A stretch of DNA of 64,000 nt from Hericium rajendrae (GCA_033439255.1 CM065880.1:2170001-2234000); one strand, 5' to 3'; positions 49,943-61,919 are shown, counted from the stretch's first letter. Notes: generated by a model not told the origin, from the letters alone. Translations and numbers: made by a program.

Positions 49943-50317
49943 AGAAGCTAGGTAATTAGACTTGGATATCTTAACCCTGCTGTCCAGTACAATACCGTAC
50001 GCTTGCTACAACGATGGCTCATGTATCGTACTGAGACATATAATATATAGTTGCTGTCTTTCTTTTGCATTTTTAGCTATTTGATTTGATTTGCTATGTC
50101 TCTTCGCGAGTTCGGTGGCTGAAGCACCGAACGCGCGTTGGGACTTGTCAACTCTCACCCTCTGTCTCTCATCCCTCCACCCTCCTCCCCTTCCCCCTTC
50201 TCCTCCCGTTTTCATCGTTCTCTCGCCGAATCGAACGACTTAGCGGGGTTGGCAGCGATGCAGAGGGACTCAAGGTAAGTAAAAACAAGCTTTATCTTAT
50301 ATCTTTCGTACTAATCA

Positions 50318-50343
50318 AGTGTCGCTCGTTTTCGAGCGACACT
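50318..50343 (+). repeat. Hairpin of element A, 11-bp stem, TTTT loop
   Basis: AGTGTCGCTCG, loop TTTT, then its exact complement. It starts right after an AG that follows TACTAAT. Confidence 0.8.
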
Positions 50344-50643
50344 CGTTTATTTGTCCCCGCCGTCTCCTCATCGCCGGTCCCACGTCCTCAGCACCCTCCC
50401 CGCATCCCCATCGCACTCTCCGCCGCTGCGCGATGTCGCCGACGCGTCCGCAGCACCGCCCAACGCATCACGACACGGTTCGAACGGCGTGCACTCCCCC
50501 GACTCCCCTGTCGCGCGCATGGCTGGTGACCACGCATGCCCGTCGTGCTGCGTCGTTCCGCCCTGTCTGTACGCAGTCAGCGACGTGCGGGCAAGTGCCA
50601 CGTCACCGCCCGTGCCCTCGACGTCTGCGCGCCGTAGAGTCTA

Positions 50644-50657
50644 GTTGCCACGGCAAC
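50644..50657. promoter_or_regulatory. X-box palindrome (RFX-type site) of element A
   Basis: GTTGCCACGGCAAC. Flanks GAGTCTA and AGGACTC extend the pairing imperfectly. Confidence 0.65.
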
Positions 50658-51931
50658 AGGACTCGGGCATCGTTCGTGCCCATGGTCCACGGCCCCGCAC
50701 ATTTGCCTCACGCCTCGTCCATGCACGCAACATCTCGCGCTCGCGTGCAACGCCCCGCTCTCGCCTACCACGCTCCGCTCTCGTCTGCCACATCCCGTGC
50801 TCGAACGACTCCGAGCACGGGCCACGTCATCGTGTGGGGCCTTCATGCCCACATGCCCGAGCAATGCTCCGGCCCGCGCAACACTCCATCGGCGCGGGGA
50901 TGCCAGTGCATGGCTCTGCATGGTCCCAACGACGCGTGCAGGGCCGTGCATGGCTCCACGTAACCCGCCTCTCGCCCCATGGCCCGCATGCTGCAACCTC
51001 CGTGCGCGCATAACATGCCGCAGCAATGCCTCGCCTGCGCGCGCGACTTCCGTGCCCCCGCGCGACGTTCCGCCCGCAGCCCCATGCCTGAGATACGCGC
51101 AACAGTCCCCGTGCCCGCGCGCAACATCCCGCCCTCGTGCACAACGCCTCGCACGCACGCGCCGTGCCCGACACGTGCGCACGCCGGCTCAGCACCCCAC
51201 ACGCCCATTTAACGCCTCGCGCGTGTGCAGGACGCCAAGGACGTCAGCACGCCGCCCCTCGCGTCTATGTGACGCCCCGCGTCCGCGCCCAACACATCGC
51301 GTCCGCGTCCAATACCCTGCGCCCGCGCGCCACGCCATGCCACGTCCACGCGCGATATCTCCGCGCTCGCACGACCTGCCCCCCTCCCCGCACAAGCGCG
51401 GGCCCTTCGCGTTCGCGCCCATACACGGCCACTCGCGCGTCACCTCCGCGCCTCTGTGCCTGTGCACTTAACACGCACAGACGCTTGATGGCGTGCTCAA
51501 TATAATTTGATTAGATTTCTTTAAACCTTTGTACTTACTTATGACTCAAATAATATAAATGAATTTGACCTACTTTCGGTGTGACTTATACCATGTGTAT
51601 ACTCTGGATAATGTGTATAGTCACTGTATATCTCACAGATGTCATAGCATATAGCTTACACTTACAATGTGATATAGTGGATGTAGGCTACATAGACTCT
51701 ATAGCAAGTAGAGACATGTTCATAGCTTCCATAGCTATGCTAACTAGCTATGTAGGCCTACATAGAAGGCATAGCTGTGTTAACTAGCTATATAGGCCTA
51801 TATAGATGGCATAGATGGCTATATACTCTATATAGCTAATATAGACCTATATATCTGTATATGTTGAATATATAGCTTCTCATAGCTTAGATAATTGTGG
51901 CTGATGGCTATATAAATTTGGGATTTTTCAG

Positions 51932-54214
51932 ATGTCTCTCGCTCCCATCATCGCTGGTGACTTGGGTGGTTCTCTGCTGTCTATGACCAAGTCTTGACAC
52001 CTGGACAATCTCTCATACACCCGCCTCACCTCCCTACTATCGCCCATCATACCTCTCTTCTTTGAACCCTTCACCGCCGACATCTTCACCGTATCTCGAC
52101 ATCCATTCCATCAACCTCATCTCCCCTTCCCCATCGCCAACACCATCGAGGGCAGTGCACTCATTCCCCTCCTCCGCTATTGTGCTGTGAAGCGTTGGGA
52201 AGCCGAAGGAGTTTGGTTTCGATTGAGATCGTGGAAACCACGCGCAGGTGCTATCTCCATTGCCTTATACGTTCGAATTCGAGTTGCTTTTGACGTCGAC
52301 TTGCAAGAATTCACGTTTGGTGCCTCAGACATCGCCTACCACTGTCGCCAACCCAACCGAGGATCCCCTGCGAGCATCCTGCCATCGACCTCATTCCCCT
52401 TTTGCACACTAGGTTTCTTCACCCCAGAACCCTCGCCTGAGCCTGTGTGGGCCAGAGAACGCCTCGGCCACCGATTCCTCAGAACCCCGTACTCCACCAC
52501 CTTGTACCCTTGTGCCCTTGGACGTCGTCCAGTTGCGGCAGACTTCCTGTAGATTGTCACCATTGATTCCACCGACCCCCGCTTCCAGACCACTGCACCC
52601 TTCCCACTCGGGATCTTCGAGTCCCTTGGGGACTACCACGTTTACACCCTTGCTGGCATCGCCCGGATCCACTTTTCTCACCAAGACCCTGCCATCCGCC
52701 AGTGGTACTTCGCTGAGCGCGAAGACTTCCCCTACCTCGAACTCGTCGACTTCGACGTTGCCAGAGAAGAACACCACCGCCTACACCCAGCCACTCCACC
52801 GCTCCCCACCGTCGCCCCTCCTAGTATTGACTCCCCTCCTGCACGCACCGAACCCCTCTTTGTACCAACAGGTATCATCTTCAACGCCGTTACCAGGAAG
52901 TACTACGCATACCGTTCCAACTCTCGACGCCTAGTCGTTGGCTGGAGACCAAACCTAGTAGAAGGAAGAGATCAGTGGTTTTGGCAGGCCAGTAGCGTTT
53001 TCATCACTGAACCTGAACTCGCTCTCTCTCACCAAGTCCTAGAAGCCCGCAAGCAAGAGCGAGTTACCCGGCTCGCAGTCCTCCGCTCACTGCTACCTCC
53101 TCGCATCCCAACCCCGATACCAATCCCCTCACCCACTCCACCTGTTACCACTGTTACGTCCACATCCACCGTCAACGTCAAACCGATCATCGCCCCAGCT
53201 CCCCCTGTTCAGCCACCCGACGACATGTCCAACCCCGAGATTGGCATCAAACCTGCTCCCTTTGAGGGAGATCGTTCCAAGTCCAAGGAGTTCCAGTTGC
53301 GTATTCGCTTATTCCTTCGCGCCAACTCTACCCGGTATAAAGATGATACCGCCCAGATCTCCCTCTTCCTCGACCTCTGCCAGGGCCCTATTGCCGGCCA
53401 GTGGGCCACCCAGCGTGTCGAGGAGATCCTTGAGGATGACGATCTTGTGGCTGCAAACACATCTCCAGCCCATGTCCCTCGCTACGCCAACCTCGCTGCC
53501 CTTCGAACTCGCTTCAATTTGGACTTCTCCCCCCTTGACGACTCCAAGGACGCCTCCCATGCCATCCAGACCCTCCAGATGGGCACGCGCCCGGTAGTCG
53601 ACTACATCACCGAGTTCGAGTCCTTTGCTCCTCGCACCGGCTACAACGATGTGGCCCTGATCGATTGGTTCCTGCATGGCCTCAACAGCGCCTTGCGAGA
53701 TGATTGCCAGCGCAGCTACCCCACGCCCACCACCCTGGTTGAGTGGAAGGCAAGGGCCCGGGACAGGAATGCTGCCTACCTCATGCGCACCCGGTTCCAG
53801 AGTCCCCGCCCTACAACTGGGCGCGCCCCGGTGAGCACTCGCTCCCCTCAGTCCACGTCTACTGGCCGATCCCGCACAGTTGCTGCTACAGGTGCCCCAC
53901 TGCTCAAACTCTCGGAGCCTGACCGTGAGCGTCTCAGGCGTGAGGGTGGTTGCTTCCGCTGCCGCCAGAAGGGCCATGGCTTCCGCGACTGCCCCCTCAA
54001 TGCCGACTCCAACCCCCGCGCCCCAATCCCTCGTGTCCGAGCGCTAGAAACTGGCTCTGCCCCGGGAGTAGCTCCAGAAGATGCAGCCGCCGCCCTCGCT
54101 GTCCCCGCCATCAACAGGTCCATCGCCGACTTATCGTCGCAGTTGAAGGACTTGAGTGAGGAAGAAAGGGAAGAGGCAAAAGCTGCATTAAAGGATATGG
54201 TTGAGGGTTTTTAA
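51932..54214 (+). mobile_element. Ty3/gypsy leader and gag part (fossil)
   Basis: Capsid-type Gag with the segment DMSNPEIGIKPAPFEGDRSK, a retrotransposon Gag domain (PIAGQWATQRVEEIL, VVDYITEFESFAPRTGY) and one CCHC zinc knuckle (CFRCRQKGHGFRDCP) before a charged tail ending DMVEGF. Upstream, 52190-53220 holds Pro-rich Gag-like sequence. This part is broken. Confidence 0.8.
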
Positions 54215-55120
54215 AGCGCCCCCAGTCATCTGAGAAATTTACTACTGGTATATAACACTATGTAGGCTATATAGCTTTCCTAGGTCCATAGCTGTCCTCT
54301 TTTCTACATAGCAGTCTCATAGCTGTCAAGTAATCTATGCATAGCTATCATAGCTTACCATAGCTACCATAGCATAGAGTCTAAGCTACATAGCTGCTAT
54401 AGCATAGAGTATAAGATATCATAGCTGTTATAGCTATTATAGTATAAAATAGCTATAGAAGCTATATTAACTATATACTATATCACTATTGTTATAATAT
54501 ATCTAATCAGTAAGATTTCTATCCAGTCTATATCACTTCTGTCAAATATATGATTCTAAGATGTTAAACCAAATTATTAGCTCAATAACTTTATACATTT
54601 TAATCACAAATATTAAAGCTTAAAAACCATTATATTCTTTATATATAACTTTATTACAAAATATAACTAACACTACAAAGACCACTACATAGATATAAAA
54701 GATACCAACTTACAACAACTATAAAAAGCGAAAATAAAAAGGTGAAAAGACATTAGTATTAGAAGGTGATCAAGATAACATAAGGCTTACCAAACTACTA
54801 ACAAGATAGCTAAACCCTGCATGAATGTTAAGACATAACATAGCTTACCTGATAAGCATACGAAAGTGCTGTATAATAAGTATAAAAGCATTAGCATTAA
54901 ACATAAGAGACTAAGAAGAATAACTTACCGAGAGGAGGTAGCAACGACGAGAGGAGGCAGCGACGACGAGACAGGCAGCAACGATGACAAGGCAACGACA
55001 ACGACAACGAGAGGCAGGGATGACGACGACGAGAGGCAGGGACGACGTCGAGGGAGAGAGCGACGACGTCGAGGACGACGTGGCAAGAGAGATGGTGGGG
55101 GTTTAGGAGCAAAGAGGCAA

Positions 55121-55202
55121 CGCGCGTCGCGCAAGCCTTATATACGAATCCCGGGCGAAGCCGAGAATCGTGGCTGCCGGGCGTTGCTGAGCGCCGCGTC
55201 AG
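55121..55202. promoter_or_regulatory. Core of element B
   Basis: Near-identical to the core of A: CGCGCGTCGCGC, TTATATACGAATCCCGGGCG and GAGCGCCGCGTCAG are all shared. The minus-strand TATATAAGG is kept. Confidence 0.6.
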
Positions 55203-56384
55203 AGGCTAAGTGGCAGACGTGATAACTTTGACCCTGCTGTTCGGTCTTGTGTGTGCTACATAATGTAGATATTCGGCCCATTCAATTCATGTAGATTACT
55301 ATTCTACAATACTGTATTTTGTTTTGTAATTATAGGGATTTTATTCGATTTGCTACATCGTGAGAAACTTTGACTCGCTCGTTCGGTGGCTGAAGCACCG
55401 AACTCGCGTCGAGACTTCTCGCTCCGTCTTCACCTCCTCCCTTACTCTGTCTGTCCCTCTCTGGTTCGCCTCGCTCGCCTCGCTTCACTCCTTCTGTCGA
55501 CAGTCAAGACGAATCGGGCGGGGATTGAGTAAGCTGGGGGGCTGCAGGTAACATCAGAAAAATATGCAGGTCCTACATAGTTCTACATATCTTATATAGA
55601 AGTCATAGGTCCATAGCACCTCCCTTTACTACATAGCCCTCATAGCCCAAAGGGAGAGCTATGAAGTGCTATGAGATGCTATAGAGCTGAAGAGTGTGCT
55701 ATGATCTGCTATCATAGCTATCATAGCTAACTATGAAGCTATTATAGGATATCTAGCTATTAAATCTATCAGAGCTATATTACCTACTAATGCTACACTC
55801 AATATGTAAACTTAACACATCTATTAAAGTAATAAATCTATCAGAACTATCAAATTTTTGATCTAACTATAAGCAGATTTTATATTCATCACTAATATTG
55901 AAAGATCATATCAAAACATTATCTCAAAAGTAAAATTTCAAATTATATTAATCAATCTAATATATTATACATCTATTAAACTATTATAAACTAATAAAAA
56001 AAGTATTACTATATATCTACCTACCTAACCTAAAAAGCGAAAATATATTAACCAAATATATTAGATAAGAAAGACACAAAGACAAAGACAATAACAGATC
56101 AGCTCACCTTAACTTGAAAACATAATGAAAACATAACTAGTGAAAACATAACTAGAGAAACCATTAGTGAAGAACATAGAACATTATGAAGTCAACATAC
56201 CTTAATTATAATTGAGCAAAGGAACGATGAGTAAAGAAAGAACGACGACGAATAAAGGAAGAATGACGACGAATAAAGAAAGAATGACAACGAGCAAAGG
56301 AGGCCCAATAGCGAGCAAGCAACAACGATGCCGACGCCGATGCCGACGTGGCAAGAGATGGTGGGGGTTAGAGAGCAAGAGATA

Positions 56385-56466
56385 CGCGCGTCGCGCGAGC
56401 CTTATATACAAATCCCGGGCGAAGCCGAGAATCGTGGCTGCCGGGCACTGCCGAGTGTCGCGTCAG
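56385..56466. promoter_or_regulatory. Core of element C
   Basis: Same as A and B with a few substitutions (TTATATACAAATCCCGGGCG; GAGTGTCGCGTCAG). Confidence 0.6.
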
Positions 56467-56835
56467 GGACTGGGCTGGTAGATTTTGCTAAGTCGAGCTT
56501 GCTGTCCAGGAATGTACCCTACCCTACATATCTAGTATTCTCATTCAGTTTGATGTACCATACAGTCCGTAGCAGCAGTCTTTTTCTTTAAATTATCACG
56601 ATTTTATTTGATTTAGGGAGGCTCGGACAACTTTGCATCGCGCGTTCGATGGCTAACGAACCGAAGACGCGTTGACTTATCCTCACACTTCCTCATCCTC
56701 CCCTTCGTCTCTCCTTGCTCTCCTCATTTCTCCTCTACTCGAAGGGCTGTAGGATTTGATGGAACTCGGCGGGACTCGAAGTTGGCTCAAGGTAAGTAAA
56801 AAAAATGTCTATATTCGTTTGTATCGTACTAATTC

Positions 56836-56870
56836 CGAGAGTATCGCTCGGATAACGAGCGATACTCTCG
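56836..56870 (+). repeat. Hairpin of element C, 15-bp stem, GATAA loop
   Basis: CGAGAGTATCGCTCG, loop GATAA, then its exact complement. Differs from A and B at stem positions, with both arms changed together. Confidence 0.8.
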
Positions 56871-57121
56871 TTCTTTCGTGCCTCTGCCACCCCGTCGCCC
56901 TCTCCCTCCCCTTCGCTGTCCTCTCGCGTCCTCGCTGCTTCAACATCGCTGCCACGTCGCACACGCGACATCCTCTGAGCGTGGTTCCGACGCCCCGCGT
57001 ACGGCTTCAGCAGCCCGCGCGTGCCCTCGCACGTGCCTGCGCCTGCCCTCCAGGCCGTGCACGCCCCGCCCACCTCAACATCCTCATACGGCCACAACCA
57101 CAACACAAGCACGACGATCGG

Positions 57122-57145
57122 GTCTCGTTGCCATGGCAACGAGAC
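57122..57145. promoter_or_regulatory. X-box palindrome (RFX-type site) of element C
   Basis: Perfect 24-base palindrome around GTTGCCATGGCAAC, the textbook RFX/Crt1 X-box, with GTCTC and GAGAC arms. Confidence 0.7.
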
Positions 57146-57479
57146 TCGATATCTCGTACTGTGTCCCTGCGCCCGCTTCCCGCACCCCCGACTGCGTGCA
57201 CACGACCTCAACAGCAAGTGCACGAGCGCGTATGCCCACGATAGCGTGTGCATGGGCCCGCGTTTGGCCCCGGCTATGCGCGCCTGTGCCCAACCGCCCA
57301 CTTCCCCCCGACCGCATTGCCTGCACGCCCCAGACTGCGCGCGGTCGACCGTGTGACAGCGCAGGCACGAGTGCGACGGCGCGAGCAGGCCTCCACGCCG
57401 TTTATGCCCTCCGCACGGCCCGCCGCCCTCTGTGCCACGTCCACCACCTCAGCGCCACGTCGACGCCCTCAGCGGCCTA

Positions 57480-57670
57480 CCTCCGCCCTCCGCGCCGAGC
57501 CTGCGGCCTCCGCGCCGCCTCCACGCCCTCCGCGTCGCCTCCACGCCGTCCGCGTCACCTCCACGCCATCCGCGTCGTCTCCACGCCGTCCGCGTCGCCT
57601 CCACGCCGTCCGCGTCGTCTCCACGCTGTCCGCGTCGTCTCCACACCGTCCACGTCGCTTCCGCACCATC
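57480..57670 (+). repeat. GC-rich tandem repeats in element C
   Basis: Runs of CCACGCCGTCCGCGTCGYCT with a period of about 15 and 30 bases. They make long open frames by composition only. Confidence 0.7.
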
Positions 57671-58297
57671 TGGGCCGTCATCTCGCCCTATGCGCCATCT
57701 CTCCGTCTGCGCTGCATCCACGCACTCCGCGCGCCATCCGCCCCGTCTGCGCCGCACTCCGCGCCGCAGCTCCGCACTCCGTGCCCCTCGCGCACGGACC
57801 CCGGCAGTCCCCCGGGCAGCAGCCCGCACGCGAGCCCGCTGTCACACGTAGGGTGCTGATGCCATGCGCACGACATCAGTGGGCTGCGCGATGCTGCCCG
57901 AGTGATATTTATAATTACAAAGTAGTTTGTTAGCTGTGTTCCTTATATCAATGAAATATTTTTAAAGTTGGAAGTCTCTCATCTAATAAAATTAAAAATT
58001 TTGACTTCTGATTATGGAGTCTACCATATCTGACATAGGGCTGATAGAGTCCATAGCAAGGCTATGATGGTACATAGCTCTGATAGTAATGGCTTACAGG
58101 TACATAGGTCTATATACCTTCTACCTGCTGCTATAAAGGCTATCATAGTGTGCATAGCTCTGCATAGATGCAAGGGCAGCTATATAGACCCCATAGCACT
58201 ATGCTAGGACACATACTTTAGTACTGAGCTATATAAATTTCTAATTTTTCAGATGAAGTAAAAGAGTTATTCTTTCATGTTCATTCGTACTAACGCA

Positions 58298-58325
58298 GAG
58301 TGTCGCTCGTCTTCGAGCGACACTC
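58298..58325 (+). repeat. Hairpin of element B, 12-bp stem, TCTT loop
   Basis: GAGTGTCGCTCG, loop TCTT, then its exact complement. It follows TACTAACGCAG. Confidence 0.8.
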
Positions 58326-58607
58326 GTTCTTTCGGCGCCCCCATGCCTCCCATCTTCTCTCCCGCGTCCCCGTCGCCCCCTTCACCTTCAACCGTCTCCT
58401 TCCGCGCTCTCAACGACGCCACCGCTGCCCTCTGCTGCCCGCGCGCGCAACCCCAACACCCCGCGCCCGAACCACCACGACACCCGCACCCCAATCCCCT
58501 CTTTTGTGCGCATGGCCACGTACGACGTACGGACGTCGTTCCGCACTGTCTGTGTGCCGTCAATGACGTGCGCGCGCTCGCCACGTCACCGTTCGCCGCG
58601 CGCCGTA

Positions 58608-58635
58608 GAGTCTCGTTGCCGTGGCAACGAGACTC
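58608..58635. promoter_or_regulatory. X-box palindrome (RFX-type site) of element B
   Basis: GTTGCCGTGGCAAC at 58615-58628 inside 13-base complementary arms (GAGTCTC ... GAGACTC). Confidence 0.7.
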
Positions 58636-59739
58636 GGACGTCTTGCCACGCCTCAAGCCCCACTCGTCGCACTCGCGCAACGCCCCTCGCCCCGGATACG
58701 CGCGCACAATACCTCGGTCAAACGCACAACGCCCCGGACACACACGTTCAACACCCAGGCGCGCGACACCCCGACGCCTCGCACGCGGGCCCTGCGTCTC
58801 GCGTCCCGCGCCGCTCTCTCGCGTGCGCAGGCTTGCCGCGTCGTGCACGGGCCCGCGGCAGCGCAGCGACTCGCGCACGTCCCCCTCTGCACCTCGCGCA
58901 CGCCTCCGTGCCTCACGCACGTCCCCGCGCCTTGCGATTTCGGCACGTGGGCTTTCCGCGTCACGCACGGGCCTGCCGCGTCGCGCATGTCCCCGCGCCT
59001 CGTGCACAGAGCCCGCTCCCGACGCTTTACGCATGCCCTGCGGGCCTGTGCACCCACCGCGGGCCTTGCGCCGCCCCGCGAGTCTCGCGCGGCCTGCCGA
59101 CGTCTCGTTCACGGGCCCGTCATACGCTGACGTCTCGCACACGCCCGCCGTGCCTTGCACATTTCCAGCACCTCCCGCGCCTTGCGCATGGGCCCGCCGC
59201 CGGTCCTCTTCTCACGCCGCACGCCCTGCGCCTCGCGCGCACGCTCCGCTGCCCCGAGTGCCTCGCGGTGCCTCTAGCCGCCCACCGATGCCTCGTCGTC
59301 CCCCTCCTCTCGCACGGGCCCGCCGTGCCTCGCGCACGACTGCCGCGTCACACGGCGCGTCGTGCGTGTGTGCACCCTGCCAGTGCGCGTGTGCCTGCGG
59401 TATTCATATTGTAGTATACTTTCCTGTAGTAGTAGTTATGTTGAATATAAGTAATTTTGACTTTGAATATTTGGTACCTCAGTACCTATTTGACTTCACA
59501 TAGTATGAATAGTACTGATAGTAGTCATAGCTTACCTTACCAAGTGTGATAGTGCTATATATCTCAAACTGCTGGCTATGGAAGCTATGGTAGCATTATA
59601 TAACTGACACTACTAGCTATGGAAGCTATGGAAGGTCTCATAGCTCTACATAGCTAGATAGGCAAGCTACATAGCTTTTATAGCTCAATGATAGCACCTA
59701 TAATCTAACCTGCAGCTATATAAAATTCAGTTTTCTCAG

Positions 59740-61919
59740 ATGGTCACGTCGTCCGTGGGTGGCAAGAAACATTTCTTTGATCCGTCGAATCGCTTCTCTG
59801 TACTATCCGACCCCTGTGAGCAATCGTATCCATCGTCTTTGCGCATGTCCGCTATCACGCCCAACCGTCAGACACCGTCCATTACGCTCCAGGCCAAGAT
59901 TATCACTACCCCGATCAAGAAACAAATCGACGCTGAGGCCCTTCTCGATAGTGGTGCAGAAGGCATCATTATGCACCCCGAGTTTGCCAAGAAACACCAG
60001 TTCCCCCTCAAGAAACTTTCTAAACCCTTTCCCGTTCGCAATGTGGACAACTCCGAAAACATCATGGGCTGGGTCCGCTATTCAGTCAACCAGAACATCC
60101 GCATTTACGCCAAGGACTCGACGTCCTTCCATGAGGAGACAGCTGAGTTCTATCTCGTTGACATTGGTGACTACGACATTATCCTTGGGACCGATTGGTT
60201 ACAGGAACACAACCCTGAAATTGATTGGGTCTCTCGTCGTGTCGACATGACTCCCTGCCCTCCCTCTTGCACTCTGAATAAACCCCCGGTCAAGAACCTG
60301 TCCACTCGCACTGAACGCCGCCACTCAGCCCCTCGTCCACCAGTCCTCAGCACTGCTGCAGTACTGCTCCCCCCACCTTGCCCCCCTCCATTGCTCCCGC
60401 TGCCCCCACCATTTGTTGCTGCTCCACTTCCCAAATACGTGATCCCCGCTCGCCGAGTCCAAGGTGTCCGCCTTCGCCGCATCCACCTGTCCAAAGTCCC
60501 TGCACGTCTATTCACTGAGGACGATGACCCCCGACCTAATGTCAATGACAACTGGGTTGAAGAGGGCCTTCGTCTAGCTGGTGTTCTCCCTGACTGGGAC
60601 ACACCACCCCCACCAGACGACAACCCCGACTATCAACACACCATCCGTATCCGTCGCTCTTTCACCAATGCTCAGAAACTGGCGGAGCGTGTGGCCACTC
60701 GTGTTGCAGAGAAGTCCTTTGCCGAGATGGTTCCCCCTCAGTATCAGGATTTCCAACCCGTCTTCGACGAGGAATCCTCCCATCGCCTCCCCGAACGTCG
60801 CCCTTGGGATCACGCCATTGACCTGAAAGATGGTTTTGAACCCCGTTCATGCAAGGTCTATCCCATGGCTCCTACCGAGCAGGAGGACCTCGATTCATTC
60901 CTTGATGACCAGGTCAAGAAAGGCTACATCCATCCTTCCAAATCCCCTATGGCGAGTCCCTTCTTCTTTATCAAGAAAAAAGATGGAAAACTACGCCCCG
61001 TCCAGGACTATCGCACCCTCAACAAAGGCACCATCAAGAATGAATATCCCCTGCCCCTCATCTCTGAACTCGTTGACAAGCTCAAGGGTGCCAAAGTCTT
61101 CTCCAAGATGGACGTTCGTTGGGGTTACAACAACGTTCGCATCAAGGAGGGCGACGAATGGAAAGCCGCCTTCAAAACCAACCGCGATCTCTTTGAACCC
61201 CTGGTGATGTTCTTTGGTCTTACCAACTCCCCTGCCACGTTCCAAGGAATGATGAATGAACTTTTCAAGGATCTCATCGACACGGGCAAAGTCGTCATCT
61301 ACATGGACAATATCCTCATTTTCACCGAAACCCTCGAAGAACATCGCGACCTTGTGCGCAAGGTCCTCCAATGCCTCCAGGACAATGACCTCTTCCTCAA
61401 ACCAGAGAAGTGCTCGTTCGAGCAGCCCTCAGTTGAGTTCCTCGGTCTCATCGTCTCCCATAACACGCTCGCCATGGACCCCGTCAAGGTTGCAGGCATT
61501 GCTGAATGGCCTGCCCCTCGTAACGTCAAGGACGTCCAGTCCTTTGTTGGCTTTGGCAACTTCTATCGACGCTTTATCCAGGACTTCTCCAAAGTTGCTC
61601 GTCCCATGTTTGACCTTACCAAGAAAGACCATCCTTGGGCCTGGTCTGCTGAATGTCAACATGCCTTTGAGGCTCTTAAAGCTGCGTTCACCTCGTCCCC
61701 AGTCCTTATCATGCCTGACCCGTCCAAACCCTACCTGGTTGAGGTCGATGCCTCAGACTATGCCACAGGAGGTATCCTATCCCAGCGCGGGGAGGACGAG
61801 CAATGGCACCCTGTTGCTTACATCTCCAAGGCCTTCACCGCCCCCGAACGCAACTACGACATCTATGACAAGGAACTCCTGGCCATCATCCGTGCCCTCG
61901 AAGCCTGGCGCCACTACAT
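59740..61919 (+). mobile_element. Ty3/gypsy pol part: protease, reverse transcriptase, start of RNase H (fossil)
   Basis: Starts MVTSSVGGKKHFFDPSN directly at the right end of element B. Retropepsin motif LLDSGAEGIIMHPEFA, then a Pro-rich linker, reverse transcriptase (KKKDGKLRPVQDYRTLNKGT, FSKMDVRWGYNNVRI, MFFGLTNSPATFQ) and the connection/RNase H region (YLVEVDASDYATGGIL, YDKELLAIIRALEAWRHY). It is cut by element D at 61920. Confidence 0.85.

Larger units (their letters stand above)
48931..51931 (+). mobile_element. TIR element copy A (3001 bp), unrecognised family
   Basis: Ends are inverted: left CTGAGAAAATTC, right (reverse complement) CTGAAAAATCCC. The left flank ends CAT and the right flank starts ATG. 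Inside, left to right: TATAG-rich block (about 48950-49140), AT-rich arm with several minus-strand donor/acceptor pairs (to 49714), repetitive leader, GC-rich core (49865-49942), plus-strand leader with TTCGGTGGCTGAAGCACCGAA, donor GTAAGT at 50275, branch TACTAAT, hairpin (50318-50343), X-box palindrome (50644-50657), GC-rich stretch to about 51480, AT-rich stretch, TATAG block, and terminal TTTTTCAG. No transposase or other recognisable protein. Inserted in the retroelement LTR/leader. Confidence 0.8.
55555..58252 (+). mobile_element. TIR element copy C (2698 bp), nested in copy B
   Basis: Left end CAGAAAAATATG, right end (reverse complement) CTGAAAAATTAG, flanks CAT and ATG, both belonging to B. 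Same part order as A and B: TATAG block, AT-rich arm, core (56385-56466), donor GTAAGT at 56792, TACTAAT, hairpin (56836-56870), X-box (57122-57145), GC-rich tandem repeats (57480-57670), AATTTTGAC motif and TATAG block. Because it sits in B it is younger than B. Confidence 0.8.
54230..59739 (+). mobile_element. TIR element copy B, split by copy C
   Basis: B is 54230-55554 plus 58253-59739 (about 2.8 kb net), same orientation as A. Left end CTGAGAAATTTA; right end (reverse complement) CTGAGAAAACTG. Flanks CAT and ATG. Core at 55121-55202, donor GTAAC at 55548, interrupted four to five bases later by C; beyond C it resumes with GAAGTAAAAGAG...TACTAACGCAG, hairpin (58298-58325), X-box (58608-58635), GC-rich stretch and TATAG block. 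The order of B's parts on both sides of C proves nesting. It lies between gag and pol of the retroelement. Confidence 0.8.
48565..61919 (+). mobile_element. Ty3/gypsy LTR retrotransposon, broken, with nested insertions
   Basis: Inserted into the Helitron helicase. The 5' LTR appears to begin TGTCACGGATCGC at about 48568 and has ACTTATAGG as a possible TATA region. Gag and pol parts are listed separately. The element is broken: it has a few breaks in its coding part and carries three direct insertions of the TIR element described below (A in the LTR/leader, B between gag and pol, D in the RNase H region). Its 3' half, with integrase and 3' LTR, is not visible and would lie beyond the window. 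Only one LTR is seen, so age cannot be estimated from LTR divergence. Confidence 0.8.

Noticed and set aside
50275-51931. One 1.65-kb intron from GTAAGT to the terminal TTTTTCAG in copy A
   Set aside because: A much nearer acceptor with TACTAAC-type branch site lies 45 nt downstream in all copies. The terminal CAG likely belongs to a second intron whose donor I could not fix.
57480-57670. CRISPR-like array
   Set aside because: Eukaryotic DNA, contiguous repeats without unique spacers.
56878-57933. Long open frames in GC-rich arms (also 50319-50963, 58277-59503, 62545-63474)
   Set aside because: Arg/Pro/Ala/His low-complexity products, open in several frames at once, not alike between copies; explained by composition and tandem repeats.
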